DNA of 64,000 nucleotides from contig OY987266.1 of NCBI GenBank assembly GCA_963920665.1, forward strand, positions 25,160,248 to 25,224,247, given 5' to 3'. This DNA comes from Straminergon stramineum (taxonomy: Eukaryota; Streptophyta; Bryopsida; Hypnales; Calliergonaceae). The first letter of the stretch is position 1. Each line of letters starts with the position of its first letter. The notes below the pieces were generated by a model, which was not told where the DNA came from, searched no databases, and saw only the letters and a list, made by a program, of their open reading frames with translations. This document shows positions 40,080 through 51,088 of the stretch, one piece after another. A program made the translations under genes and the position numbers.

Positions 40080-40307
40080 ATGAGCCCCGACAAGTACGAC
40101 TGGCTGAAGAGGTCCACCACCTTTTCTCGCCTTGTGAACCCGGAGCTCCATGCGAAGCCCAACCTCACGGTAGGGGCTATCGGCACAGGTGTCTTCGTGT
40201 TCGTCCTTGGCAACCTTTTGTACCAGAGGCACGTCTTTTTTCAGAAGCAGACGGCTGCCTCTCAACAACACCCGAAGCTGGAGCTTGTGATCAAGGAGAA
40301 CGAATGA
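40080..40307 (+). CDS. SMIM8-like small integral membrane protein (DUF4500), 75 aa
   Basis: Predicted single-pass membrane protein. The segment before the membrane span (Thr-Thr-x-x-Arg-x-Val-Asn-Pro-Glu-Leu-x-x-Lys-Pro-Asn, residues 13-28) closely matches the conserved core I know from animal SMIM8/C6orf162. A hydrophobic helix follows at residues about 30-48, then a basic-polar tail that differs from the animal proteins. The biochemical role of the family is unknown; a mitochondrial or other organelle membrane location is possible. I chose the ATG at 40,080 because the in-frame TTG upstream is not a plant start and the N-terminus MSPDKYDW looks complete. The single coding exon follows a probable leader intron. 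It is convergent with RidA, and its upstream region is duplicated upstream of RidA. Confidence 0.62.
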   Translation: MSPDKYDWLKRSTTFSRLVNPELHAKPNLTVGAIGTGVFVFVLGNLLYQRHVFFQKQTAASQQHPKLELVIKENE

Positions 40308-41744
40308 GTGCGTGACGCTTATTGGCCTCGTTTATTAGTATTAGGGAGGTCTTCCATATCAGATGAAGTTGCGGCTGGGTTGGTATATAGTATTGTGCTA
40401 GTGGTATTTATGCAGTTTATTTTGTTTCCTGGCAAGACCAAGTGCTCCGGAGAAACAGGGTGGACTATGTGGAAAATCAGGTCAGATTTCTTTCTTTTCG
40501 TTAATCTGCTGAATGAGGATTTTCGTCAAGCTCTGTTTATATTAACGAGTATTGGACCACGAGTCCTAGAGTGGGGCTTCAGCAGTTTTGGGTAGCTCTC
40601 AAAGTGGGTTGTTTTGGGTAGTTCAGAGACTTTGTTTTATCTGGTTTATTTTGTTTTGACCTCGTGCTACTCAAACACGGTGTGCTGTGTTCTGCATTGA
40701 TTCTAGTGATATAGAATTTGGCCTCATCATAATTTTATTTCTTATAATACGATCAATTGGTCCTTCTCGAATCATGAATCCCTGGTCCTTCCGGGTTTAA
40801 GTCAGAAGTCTGAAGTCAAGTTTGACAAGATTTGGAACCCTCTCGAGACGTATTGAGCACTAGAGTGCGAGCTAGGTTTGGAACTGTATGAAGTAAATAG
40901 CTAAACTTGGTTGTTAGGTTTCTTGGATATCGCAGTTTTACTTTACTATGTGTAGCAGTAGTGTTTTAGGCAAACACCGGTTTCAGCACACCGTGGTACT
41001 ATACTTTTCCTTGAGCGTTCAAGGTTTATTGAAAGGTATTTCAACTGTCAGTTTTTGTTTGAGGTTTGTAGCGCGTAAACGTGTGACTGGTTCCAGTTTT
41101 AACAGGGCCGGCTTTGGTATCCTGCAGAGATGCGCAAGCAGTGCATAGATGGGGAACATCCAAATCGAGCACATCTGAAATTGGGAAGTGAAGGTCCCAA
41201 GTTTCAGAGGGTGCCGCATGAGGATAAAAGCACGATCTGGGAGGCAGTTTACAACAAGGCACTCGCACAGATCGACTGAACGTGCGTTCGAAGTTGCAAG
41301 AGTTGTACATCGACATGCAAGCAGTAATTTACTGGGCGATAAAAAATACTGGCACTTCAGCATCAACAAAACTGACCTCGTGTGATATTTAGTAGCAAGG
41401 TATATATTACTGAGGTATATATTAGCAACTACCTTTACCGTGAAACTGGCATCTTCTCCTAATTAGGGGTGGGTGTAATGTGTTATAACATCCGTTGTTA
41501 GCAAACACTGGGTGGGAACGTACCCTACCAACGTATCACCACTCTCATCTCAATTCCATCTTATATACCCAGGGGGTACATTTTAAACGAAAATCTCATC
41601 CTTCTGCAAGTGAATGAGCAGGTCACATGTATACCTGGATATTGGTGCTACCAAGAAAACATTACTACTTATAGTAGACAAATATCCAGAATTTGCACCA
41701 GGAACACTAGGGCAGTTTCAGTGGCCAAAATTATCTGGATCCAG
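40308..41744. other. 3' region between the convergent SMIM8-like and RidA genes
   Basis: Probably holds both 3' untranslated regions. A 95-codon frame directly following the SMIM8-like stop (40,308-40,595) starts from a non-ATG codon and is read as 3' UTR. Other frames at 40,948-41,385 show no domain. No RNA gene recognised. Confidence 0.5.
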
Positions 41745-44577
41745 TTATGAGAGCGTTGCAATGCACTCAATCTCAATGCGAGCATTCAGAGGGAGGGCAG
41801 CAACTTGATAGGTTGAACGTGCTGGTGCTGTTCCTGGGAAATCTGCATTTGAAGCCATTCATAAATGTGAGCATCTTCCGGCACATCCACTGAATACAAA
41901 TAGTGTGGTTTAAACAGAGCAACTCATCATCAATGAGTAGCAGAAGGATGGTTCAACCCATACTGTGCCCAAATGGCCTATACTGACTGCTTCCATACGT
42001 ATAGCAGTTAGAATATTTATGCTCCAGAAAAAGTAACTAAATGTTCCAAAGAAAAAAGAAACCATAATCTACATTTCTAAACAATAAAAGTATGCATTGA
42101 AACTCCATATATCAAGTCTATTTTGCCAAGAAGTTATTGTGGGCTATATTTGAATTGACATCATGTTTTATATTTTGGTGAAACTTATCACAATTAACGA
42201 TTATTTTAACAAATCAAGAACTAAGTCGTACATGACTTTATACTAACCCGTTTTTATAAGTTAGAAACAATACTTTTCGCTCTAGCTTATAGCTATAAGT
42301 AAAAGAGAATCACTTTGTTCCGCAGCAATCGCATTGAAAAGGGCAAAGTAGGGTTTCTATTTTTATCTTGGTCATTTAGGGGACAACTGCATTTACACTC
42401 TACTAAATAACACTCCGTATTGCTAACAGCAGATGCAGAAAGTGCCTCCTGAAACTAATCCACCCTGGCTAGACATACAGTAACTATACTACACTCGAGG
42501 AGAACCAATGAAAAGTCTGAAAAAGGAGAGAAAAGGCATGACACTTACATTTTGCATAGATTTCATTCACTGCCTTAAAGTCTGCAAGATCGGCCAACCT
42601 GCACACAGAGAAACATTTCAAAGTAATGAACAAATGACCCGCATTCCTAATAATTATCCCCGGCTTCATGAATACTCCCAAACACTATTCAATAGTGCAG
42701 GCTATTCACGTCAATGGCGGCACAAAGGGCTGCTGAACTAGTTTAAAATGAGTTAGTGTGATTGGTACCTACAGATTCAGGTTGAGACGAGATGGCACCA
42801 GATAAACATGAATCGCAGCGCCCAAGACACATATCTCAGAATGGACCCATTGTTCAAGTTTAAGCTGCGAGCAACCTAGTTAAAGCAAATTAATTCCATC
42901 TAAAGCATATGGGCCAGAAAAAAAGTCGCAGGCTTACATTATGGTGGTTTTAACGACAGAGTCATAGCTGGCACCAGCTGCCTTCAAAATCTCACCCATG
43001 TTCTTCATTATCTGCAGAAAAAGTCAAAAGAATGTTCCCTTGAGAAAGGAACTACTTAATTGATTTCTACTAAACCCAATACAGACGCAATACGGGATAG
43101 CAATTGAAATTGATACATTACAGATTCTGAGAAACAGACTTAAGGTAGAGGATACTACATCGATTAGGGACTGATCCCGTCTCCTATATAGACCTTGTTG
43201 CCAACAAAACTTCTCACTATTCATATACTTGGTTGGACTTCTTAGCAAGTGGCGTAAGCATGGCTTTGCTCAATGTCTATGGTCACTGATCTTTGAATGG
43301 AAATGGTGTTGTCTACAATCACGTTTAGTGAACTGCAACCTTCTACTTTGAAATTTCAAGAGGATCTTATATATAGTAATAGAAATTTGATTTAATTTGG
43401 CTATTTTGTTCACGAAGTGATCTCTCCAGAACTCGACAATGATATCCAAACTAACTCCAGCATATGTTAAAACGCTTTAAGTACCGCATATAATATCCTC
43501 TACCTTAAGAAGCGTACCTGCTCTGTTTGGCCTTGCACATCTTCCGAAACAAATTTCCCCGTCTACAATTCCAAAACCAAGGCCGAAGAAGATTAGTGAT
43601 CCAGTCAACGACAACATTTGTGAATAAAGACCAAGAATGAAGAGTCACGAATACTTTTTGAGCCTGTACATTGAGTCAGACAGCTTCAGTGCTTTCTCAA
43701 TTACTCTCAAGCTCTGGAGGAAGCTACAATCTATACGTCAATGACTTCCATTATAACGGCACTGTGAGTAAATGAGACACATAAAGAGAGTCATATACCT
43801 CAGGCACTAAGCCTAGAACTCCAGAGCAAAACACTAGATTGCCAGATTTAATGGCTTGAGAGTAGGGTCCCAAAGCCGCCGGTGCCTTGTCTGTCACCAC
43901 AGCCTCTTTCTGTACAGCTGCAAGCACGAAATCCACATTAGTTCAGATAATGGAAACACGAATTTTACATCCACGCCAAAAAAAATGCAACTGAACCACC
44001 ATGATAAGTCAGGGACCCCCAATTGCCATTTGATCAGATTCTCAACTGGTGTACATCCCCTTAATCAATAATCAGTATGAACCTATAAAAGTGAATTTAA
44101 AACAACAATCAATAAAACTTAAAACCATATAACTTCAAAGACACAGTAACACTTAAAACATTCAATAAAACTTAAAACACATAGTAACACTTCAAACATC
44201 CGTAACTTTTGCAAACGGTGTCCAATTAACGCGTTCTTTAGTGCTAATTCTGACTAATCGGAACTATGGCTATTTTGGGTGTCCCAACCTTACGAATTGC
44301 ATATAAATGCTCGCAATGCAATGGCATGGAAAGCTTACTTACTTGCGACGTTGGAAGAATTGCGAGCAGAGGAACGAGTCGGGGTGCGAGCCTGCACAAG
44401 TGGTTGAAGAATGAACTTGTCACAACCGCCGAAGAAGACTCCGGCATGGGCGAACCGGGCGGACGTCGAGGAGGCGTCCTTCCACCATGAAGAAGACGGA
44501 GAAGAAGGTGTGACAATGCGTACAAGAGACCTGGAGGCGGTCGCCATTGTTGCCATCACCATTGTTGCTATCACCAT
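41745..44577 (-). CDS. RidA-family reactive intermediate deaminase, plastid type (206 aa)
   Basis: Hydrolyses reactive enamine/imine intermediates such as 2-aminoacrylate, formed by threonine dehydratase and other PLP enzymes. Six exons, all GT-AG: 44,577-44,343; 43,917-43,799; 43,562-43,518; 43,011-42,938; 42,598-42,549; 41,842-41,745. Joined length is 621 nt and phases match at every junction. Residues 1 to about 78 are Ser/Thr/Ala/Arg-rich, typical of a plastid transit peptide. The RidA domain follows, with LGPYSQAIK (94-102), SGVLGLVPE, and the catalytic Arg183 (PARS) and Glu198 (IEIE) matching E. coli Arg105 and Glu120. The start is uncertain among Met1, 6, 8 and 11; Met11 (MATASRS) would also serve. 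A telo box lies just upstream. Product inferred with high confidence. Confidence 0.95.
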
Positions 44578-44603
44578 CACCAGAAATCAACTCAGTGGAG
44601 TAA

Positions 44604-44623
44604 AGGGTTTAGGGTTTAGGGTT
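44604..44623 (-). promoter_or_regulatory. Telo-box repeat upstream of RidA
   Basis: Nearly three telomere-like units (AACCCTAAACCCTAAACCC on the gene strand) about 30 bp before the RidA ATG. Such telo boxes are common in promoters or leaders of plant housekeeping genes. Confidence 0.55.
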
Positions 44624-44835
44624 CTAAGCTTAGCAGAGAATGCCAAGGCAATCTTATTCACATCGGTGACCGATAAGACAGTCGGATAGACTTAAGGATC
44701 TCCACCAATGCTGCAAAACTCCTCACGTCACGTCAAATAGTCAGGTCACTTGTTTAGAGTGTGGTTCACATGTTAACCCATCAGTGGAACTCATTAAACT
44801 AACTTTCAACCAATTACAAGTCTCCTAGTTTCCAA

Positions 44836-45914
44836 AATGACCGATTCCATTGATCATATGTGAAAAGTGTAACTCAGAAAAGCCAATACTCTGTCACCAA
44901 AATTAGTGAAGAGAATTACATGTTGAGGTAAAAAAAAAGATTGAAATTGAACAGAAGAAGGTACCCGTTCGACCTACTCAAAACAGCGGGACCAATTTGT
45001 TGTCTTAGGATTGAGGAAAAGGTGTCTTGGACAGTAAACGAACGGCAAAATGCATATTATAAGCATATCCACAGATAGCAACATTTAGACTCCAAGACGA
45101 TCAGCATATAAATATATGGAGAATGAAATTTCCCGGCGAAATGAATGCCTTCTCAAAGGTTACCACCTTCAAAAGGCTTTCCGCGAACCAATTACGTGAC
45201 TTTGAGTTCTGCAGATAACCCGTGTTTGAATCTCGACATGAAATTCCCAAACCCTAGAAGTGTAATTGCCGCCCGTTCCCCCAAAACACAACCACACTGC
45301 AATTCGTATCTGAACGGCCACTAAGAGTACGATGCGAAATTCCACCCTAACAGAAAAATCAAAAAATCAGAAATGAAATACGGTTTAAAAGGTGATTACA
45401 TTCCATTCATTCCAGGCACTGTAATACCGGCTCAGGAACGATCCTCGATCTCTAAGATATTCAGAACATCCGTTTCAGCAGAATTATTTCCCATGACCCC
45501 CACAAATTGACCTTCCACAAGTTTCGACAATCATCTCACCAAAATCACCTCCGGGGTTTCAGACTCTAAGCCCCAGATTTCAAACAATCATTTCTCGATT
45601 TCCCAAAGCAGTCAGTAGCGGATACTGAAAATGATGCCAACAACGAGGAACCCTATCCAAATGCGCTGCAGCACATAGGATTGAAACTCTTTGGAGCAAG
45701 CTGAAACATGATACAACATTTCGTTTTCGGAAACTCAAATTACCTGCCAAAGAAATCTTAGTGGCTTCGATGTGGAGCACTTGGTGATTGCCGGAATGCG
45801 CAAGAAGATATGGAGTACACTTCTCGATGCTGAACCGCTGGTTGAGGCTCAAGAGACCGTGTACCGGTAGAGTTTAGGGTTTACAGTCAAGCACTCTCTT
45901 GCACGCGCTGAGAG
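44836..45914. repeat. Right arm of second inverted duplication (leader of RidA)
   Basis: Inverted relative of 38,569-39,655. It holds a matching leader exon (donor at 45,744/45,743) and intron start. A candidate acceptor TTTTGCAG ending at 44,711 would join it to RidA about 130 bp before the ATG. RidA may therefore be driven by a paralogue of the SMIM8-like promoter. Confidence 0.85.
45744..45885 (-). other. Probable 5' leader exon of RidA
   Basis: Homologous to the leader exon at 38,600-38,744, with the same donor GGCAG|GTAA and the same phase. The frame starting at a TTG (45,852) is open for 36 codons; relative to the other arm it lacks six nucleotides, so the frame is kept. No ATG. 5' boundary approximate; joining to RidA is inference. 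Confidence 0.45.
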
Positions 45915-46076
45915 GACGGAAATCACGGAATGGACTTACTTAGTTAGGTAATGTGAAAGCAAAGCCTAGTTATGAGCAGCCCTGGGAGTAGCAAGGAATT
46001 GTATTTCTCATAATGAGCCTAGGCTCTAGGCTTTCACAATATGAGCAGCCACTGGGAGTAGAAAATAGCAAAGTAG

Positions 46077-46601
46077 GGGTTTGTGGATCTTTTCATTTTT
46101 AGTAATTCAAAAACATTTCAAAAAAAATTCCTTAAAAAAAGACATTTTGCCAGAGGAGATTGCGCTCCCATTGCACCAAAAAATTCATGTAGGAAATTTT
46201 TTCCCTCTTCATAGCCTTTGTGCAAAGGAAGGTCACTTTGACCCTATGTGTGCAACCAATATGTTTCAATTTTTATAAAAATTCATTGTCAATTCTTGTA
46301 ATGTTAGTAGACCTCCAATATGTCCAATTTGTGGCTTTGAATTTTCATTTTTGGATAAAAAACAGGATTAAAAACCTCAAAATGGCCAAAAAAGACATCA
46401 AATTGGGGGTAGTTTAAAAATAGTAACTAATTAGTAATTTAACGAATTTTGAAAAAAAATCTCAATGTCTGCAACTACTACACATACCTTCTTTCCAAAT
46501 TTCATGCTAAACGGACAAACAATACAAAAGTTAAGAGCAAAAAACCACCCTTTAAGGACAAGAAGACAAAAAATTAGGACAAGTGTTTCTTGCAATTACC
46601 C
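46077..46601 (+). mobile_element. 5'-truncated relative of the 743-bp TIR transposon
   Basis: Matches the interior and right end of the element at 20,058-20,800: CTTTTCATTTTTAG, TTGCACCAAAAAATTC and the terminus ACAAGTGTTTCTTGCAATTA. The left inverted end is missing; upstream is instead a short direct repeat (GAGCAGCC(A)CTGGGAGTAG at 45,973 and 46,042). Confidence 0.7.
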
Positions 46602-46616
46602 AATGTATGCTTTTAA

Positions 46617-48997
46617 ACCCTAAAGGACCAAGTAGCATTTTTGGCAACATAGGATTTTTGGTCATCCATTTATGAATAGAGTTTTTACTTGAATACCTTG
46701 AAGTCCTTTATTTTACTGAATTTCCAATATTAAAAAAATCATGGTATATAGATTGTTTATTACAAGATTACAACCATCAGATTGGCATTTTTTTAATCCA
46801 TAAATAAACTCTTAAAATTTTAGTATTTTCAATCACACTTTACTTCTCTCTATTTACTATTTCAATTTCGAGCATGAATATGAAATTCTTTTTGATGAAA
46901 TTTTTTATGTATATAATTTTTTTTGATAAAATGTCATTTCTTCAACTGAAAATGATGAGTTGCTAGTTGTAGGAACTACTTGTTTTGGGGTTCAAAGTTT
47001 AAAAGATGAAATCTAACCATTTGGGAGAGTTGAAAATACTTCTTTTTGAAATCCAAGTATCATGATTGTACAATTGTGTAGTTTGAATTCTATTTTCATT
47101 TTGGGTTGATTGGTTGTTTTTCATGTTTATTTGTAGATTTTGCCAATCAAGACAATAGTTTAGAGGCTTACTAGTGTGATTTACCAATTGGGAGCGCTTT
47201 CCATGTGAATTGAAATGTTAAAGGATTTACAGCTAGCCAAGTGGTAGTTACAACTTCTTTTGGCAACTAGGTTGTTATCTCTTAGAGTTCCATTTGTATA
47301 GTTCAATTGACCTCGGTGAAGTAGGGACTCTTCTAAACGGAAGTAAAACAATGGTGTGATATTTCTATTTCCTTTGTGGTGTTAATAGAGTGAATGTTTG
47401 CAATTGCGGAAGTGTATTGTGAAATGTGCAATTTGACGTATTGTGTGATTGTGATGGGGAGTTAATTGATTCTAAAAATATTATTGGGTAAGTGTGTGTG
47501 GAAGAATGTCAATTGGAAGTGAAGTTGTGTGATTTGTTGATGAGTGGAATTATTGTTTGAGTAAATTATTGAGAGAAAGTCAATTGTGAAAATTGTTGTG
47601 GAGATGATTTATTCTATGAATGTGGAAATGGATGTGAATACCAATAGGAAAAATTAACTAGAATTAGCGCTGTAATGAGAGACTCAGAGAATACATACTA
47701 AGAAATTGTATTGAAGTTGAGTGTAAAGAATGGAGTGAATATGTTGTGAATTATATAAGAGTGCTGATGTGAAGTTTGGATCTATTGGATTTGAGAAATT
47801 GTGAAATGAAATGTTGTGAGAGAATGAAAGTGAGGCAATTGGAATTTAAATTTGAGAAGAAACAAATTTGTGTATGAAAGTATCCAAGAAGTTTCCCAAT
47901 TGGAATTACTAGTGTAGTGTAAAGAGTTTGTTGTTGAAGAAATCAATTGGAAAATATGATGCTGCCAATTGATGCTAAGTATTAACCCCTAAAGGACAAT
48001 TGTTTGTTAAATGGACAATTAAAAATCTAGGTAGGTTCTTATGAAGTTAATTTTGGTCAGATGTTCACAAAATTTTGTCACAAAGTGTGAACATGTACCC
48101 CTTAAGTGGGAATATATATATTTTTTTCAAATCGGGTGCCCAAATCAAAAGGGATGTTGCCCCAAGTTTTTTTTGGATCAGGTAGCTTGTGCATAACTCC
48201 TTTACTTTTGAAATATGGCAAGTATGAAAATGACACCATACAAGATGCAAATGTCAAGAGAAAACCTATGTGTAGTGGAAAAATCTCACTTTAGGAGGAA
48301 TTAAAGTTTGTTGGCCCTATTGGGTAGGGGCAAAAAAAAACTTTTCTTCTAACTTCAAATGTTATTATCTTTCAATCCATGCAATCAAAGTTTCTGAATT
48401 TTTTTCCACACATTCCCACAATAGTCTAGTACAAATTTATATGGTTGAATTTTGAAAAAAAACTCTTTTTTTTTTCATTTTTTTCTCATTGCCCTCAAAA
48501 GTGGCAATATTTCACAATTTGTGTCCAAAATGTGCCTTGATCCTTTAGGGTTTAAAAGAAAATCAATTGTATTTTAGAGCTAAAGACAATTGGAGTAAAA
48601 TATCATTAGAGAAAAGCTACAAGATCTTAGATTATGAATTTGTGATAAATCGTTCTATAACTATGGAATATTGATTTGTAAGTGAAGAATTGTAAATTCA
48701 CAATCTTGCAATTGACAATCTATAGGGTGAATTTTAGATTCCAAATTGAAGTACCTTACCTCCTAGAGCTCGAACTCTAACTATAGGTAATTATTTGAGT
48801 TGTGAAATAAAACCTACTTACAAATTGGTAAGGATCCTTATTCTTAAATTTTAGGAGGGTGTATTCTAACAAGCTAACGAAAGGATTGTATAGTTGGATT
48901 TGTTAATGAATAAATATAGATGAATGTTTTAGTCTTGCTTTGGAGACTAGTATTTTGAAGCAATCTGGAGCCTTTATAGTTGAAATAACTGTAGGGG
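46617..48997 (+). mobile_element. TTAA element family D, long copy D1 with nested E1
   Basis: The left end ACCCTAAAGGACCAAGTAGC follows TTAA (46,613-46,616); the right end CTGTAGGGG precedes TTAA (48,998-49,001). Removing the nested 566-bp element and one TTAA leaves about 1.8 kb. It has inverted relatives at 54,061-54,595 and a shorter related element at 54,600-55,550. The interior shows no transposase frame. The pairing of the two ends is inferred. Confidence 0.6.
47986..48551 (+). mobile_element. TTAA element family E, copy E1 (566 bp)
   Basis: Flanked by TTAA (47,982-47,985; 48,552-48,555). The ends are CCCCTAAAGGACAATTG and, reversed, ACCCTAAAGGATCAAGG. Relatives lie at 3,296, 56,175 and 59,867. 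No ORF of note. Nested in D1. Confidence 0.82.
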
Positions 48998-49046
48998 TTA
49001 AACTTTCAAATAGAAATCCTCAAAAAATTTGTAATAAATAATCATT

Positions 49047-49170
49047 CACAAGAAGACACCTCTACTGGTTTCAACATAAACCAGTTGACGCAAAAACTGT
49101 GTTTTTTGACAAAATGCAGAATTTTGTGTCAGTTGGTTTCTGTTGAAAGTAGCGGAGGTTTCTTCTAGTG
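49047..49170. mobile_element. Miniature CACTA-like hairpin (124 bp)
   Basis: The right end is CACTAGAAGAAACCTCCGCT read inverted; the left end CACAAGAAGACACCTCTACT is its decayed partner. The arms then match through AACCAGTTGAC/GTCAGTTGGTT. The terminus is the same CACTAGAAGA as the 1.2-kb element at 11,447. Flanking trinucleotides do not match, so a target duplication is not confirmed. Confidence 0.55.
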
Positions 49171-49829
49171 TATCTACTACCTAAATCTTTTCGTTAAAGT
49201 ACTTAAAGAAGGTTGTATTCACAAAGAATCTAAAATTTTAATTTTGAAAGTATATTCTATAATTGTCTTCAAAATCAATATCTTCATAACTTACTTGTTA
49301 AAAAAATTAAAATAGAATAATATAAAGCCATCATGTAAACAAATAAGTCTAAAAACCCAAGTTCATTTTTTTATTGCTTCATTATCAAGAATATTTTCTA
49401 AGCTACCTAAATTGTTCTTGTCCAAGGGAGAAATTAGTTATTCTTTTATTATTTTATAACCCTAAGGTCAAAATTTATGATAATTTTTGCGTCTAAACAC
49501 TACTTTTAATCCACAGGTTGAGTGAAAATATCGAATAATAACAATGACTAATCCATTCGTAATCGGATGACTACAAAAAATATATTGTCAACAAAAGGCT
49601 TGTCCATCATATAGGGGTTAAAATTTGCAAAGGTCAATTATTTTTAATGCAAAAAGGAAGACAAAGCATTGAATGTGATGCTAGTATTTGTAACTTACTA
49701 TCTAAGAAAAGCAATGAGGTTCTACACTTCAATTATTTCTTTGCTTTCTTTGTAATGCAAATTTCAGAAAAGTTGAAGAAACCCTTTTTTATGACACATC
49801 CAAAGAGCTACTTTCAACTTGATGGTCAC
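49171..49829. other. Gene-free AT-rich stretch
   Basis: No gene. AGGGGTTAA at about 49,613-49,621 looks like an isolated right end of a TTAA element. Confidence 0.5.
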
Positions 49830-49833
49830 TTAA

Positions 49834-50056
49834 CCCTAGAAGGGCCTGAAAGCCCTTTGAGGCCATATAGTATATTACGTATTTGGTGGTATTTGATTAG
49901 GAAAACATTGACCAAATACTTTTCAGTACAAAGTGAACTAATAATCATGACAGTACATAAATAAAAATGTATCATAACTCATCTATTAAACCACAATTGA
50001 AGAATTATAAAGCTAAATACATGTTGTATAGAGGGAACCCAAGGGCCTTTCAAGGG
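49834..50056 (+). mobile_element. TTAA element family B, copy B1 (223 bp)
   Basis: TTAA at 49,830-49,833 and 50,057-50,060; termini CCCTAGAAGGGCCTGAAAGC and, reversed, CCCTTGAAAGGCCCTTGGG. A second copy of exactly the same length, in opposite orientation, lies at 50,866-51,088. Confidence 0.88.
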
Positions 50057-50203
50057 TTAAAGATGAAGTGGATGGTACAAGCGATGTAAGTTACAAATAC
50101 TAGCATCCTATTTGTATCACTATGTACTGGCTTTGCACATTTCCAATTTTGTTTTATTTTTTGAATATCGAAGAGAACATTTCAAGTTTTGAAATATACT
50201 TAC

Positions 50204-50405
50204 TTGAATATTCCGTAGTGGCACAAATAGGCCACAATTGAATGGTGAAGCCTCTGGCACAACTAGTTTCTTGATGGCTTTCCTTTTCTTCACCTCCCTA
50301 CAGCGATGAAGATGCTGGTCCTGGAGTTGCGAGTTTGTGACCAAGAGCAGGAATTCTCCGTCCAGGCCAGCTATTGGTCTCAGTTGGTCCTTCCAGATAG
50401 ACCCC
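50204..50405 (-). CDS. Exon-like ORF with strong splice donor, hypothetical
   Basis: An open minus-strand frame of about 67 codons ending at CAA|GTAAGT (50,204/50,203), a near-consensus plant donor, and beginning after an acceptor-like GGCACAG near 50,406. The peptide is Lys/Arg-rich in the middle (contains CREVKKRKAIKKLVVPE) and looks like real protein. It is unlike the AT-rich surroundings and is squeezed between two TTAA elements. No family recognised; it may be a host gene exon or captured fragment. Confidence 0.3.
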
Positions 50406-50424
50406 TGTGCCACTTAACCCTTAA

Positions 50425-50649
50425 CCCCTATACACCAAGGCGGACGTTTTTCGTCCGATGAATGACAAGGAATTCTCGTGTATAGGATAGAAGTGAAACT
50501 ATTCATCCTCGGGATTAGGGGTGAAAAGGGAAGATCTTCAACAATAGTTTGACTCCCAATGAGTATTTTTGAATTTTTTTTTAAAGTAGATGATGTCACA
50601 CGGTTCCAAAATGCTTGATTTCCATGGTCACCAACCCAGCATTTAAGGG
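50425..50649 (+). mobile_element. TTAA element family A, copy A2 (225 bp), nested in A3
   Basis: Ends CCCCTATACACCAAGGCGG and, reversed, CCCTTAAATGCTGGGTTGG; TTAA at 50,421-50,424 and 50,650-50,653. It is inserted in the TTAA of the left terminus of A3, in opposite orientation, so the pair forms an imperfect palindrome of about 450 bp. Confidence 0.9.
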
Positions 50650-50865
50650 TTAAAGGACAGACTGGTGACCTTGGAAATACTCCCTTTTGGAACCGTGTGA
50701 CATACTCTAATTTATAAAATCCAAAAATATTCATTGGAAGTCATACTACTACAGAAGACCTATGCTTTTCTCACAAAATTCCAAGGATGAATAGTTGCAA
50801 TTTTGTCTTGTATAGAGAGATTCTTTGTCATCCATTGGACACAAAACGCACGTGTCAACATTTAA

Positions 50866-51088
50866 TCCTTGAAAGGCCCTTGGGGTCCCTCTATATGACC
50901 CACATTTAGCTTTATAAATCTTCAATTGTGGTTTAATAGATGAGTTATGATACATTTTTATTTACTTACTATCATGATCATTTATTTACTTTGCACTGAA
51001 AAATATTTGGTCAATGTTTCCCTAATCAAATACCACCAAATACATAATATACTATAAGGCCACAAAGGGCTTTCAGGCCCTTCTAGGG
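50866..51088 (-). mobile_element. TTAA element family B, copy B2 (223 bp), nested in A3
   Basis: TTAA at 50,862-50,865 and 51,089-51,092. Same length as B1 and inverted relative to it. It sits in a TTAA inside the right terminus of A3. Confidence 0.9.

Noticed and set aside
40308..40595. 95-codon ORF downstream of the SMIM8-like gene
   Set aside because: It begins immediately after the stop without an ATG start and looks like 3' untranslated sequence.
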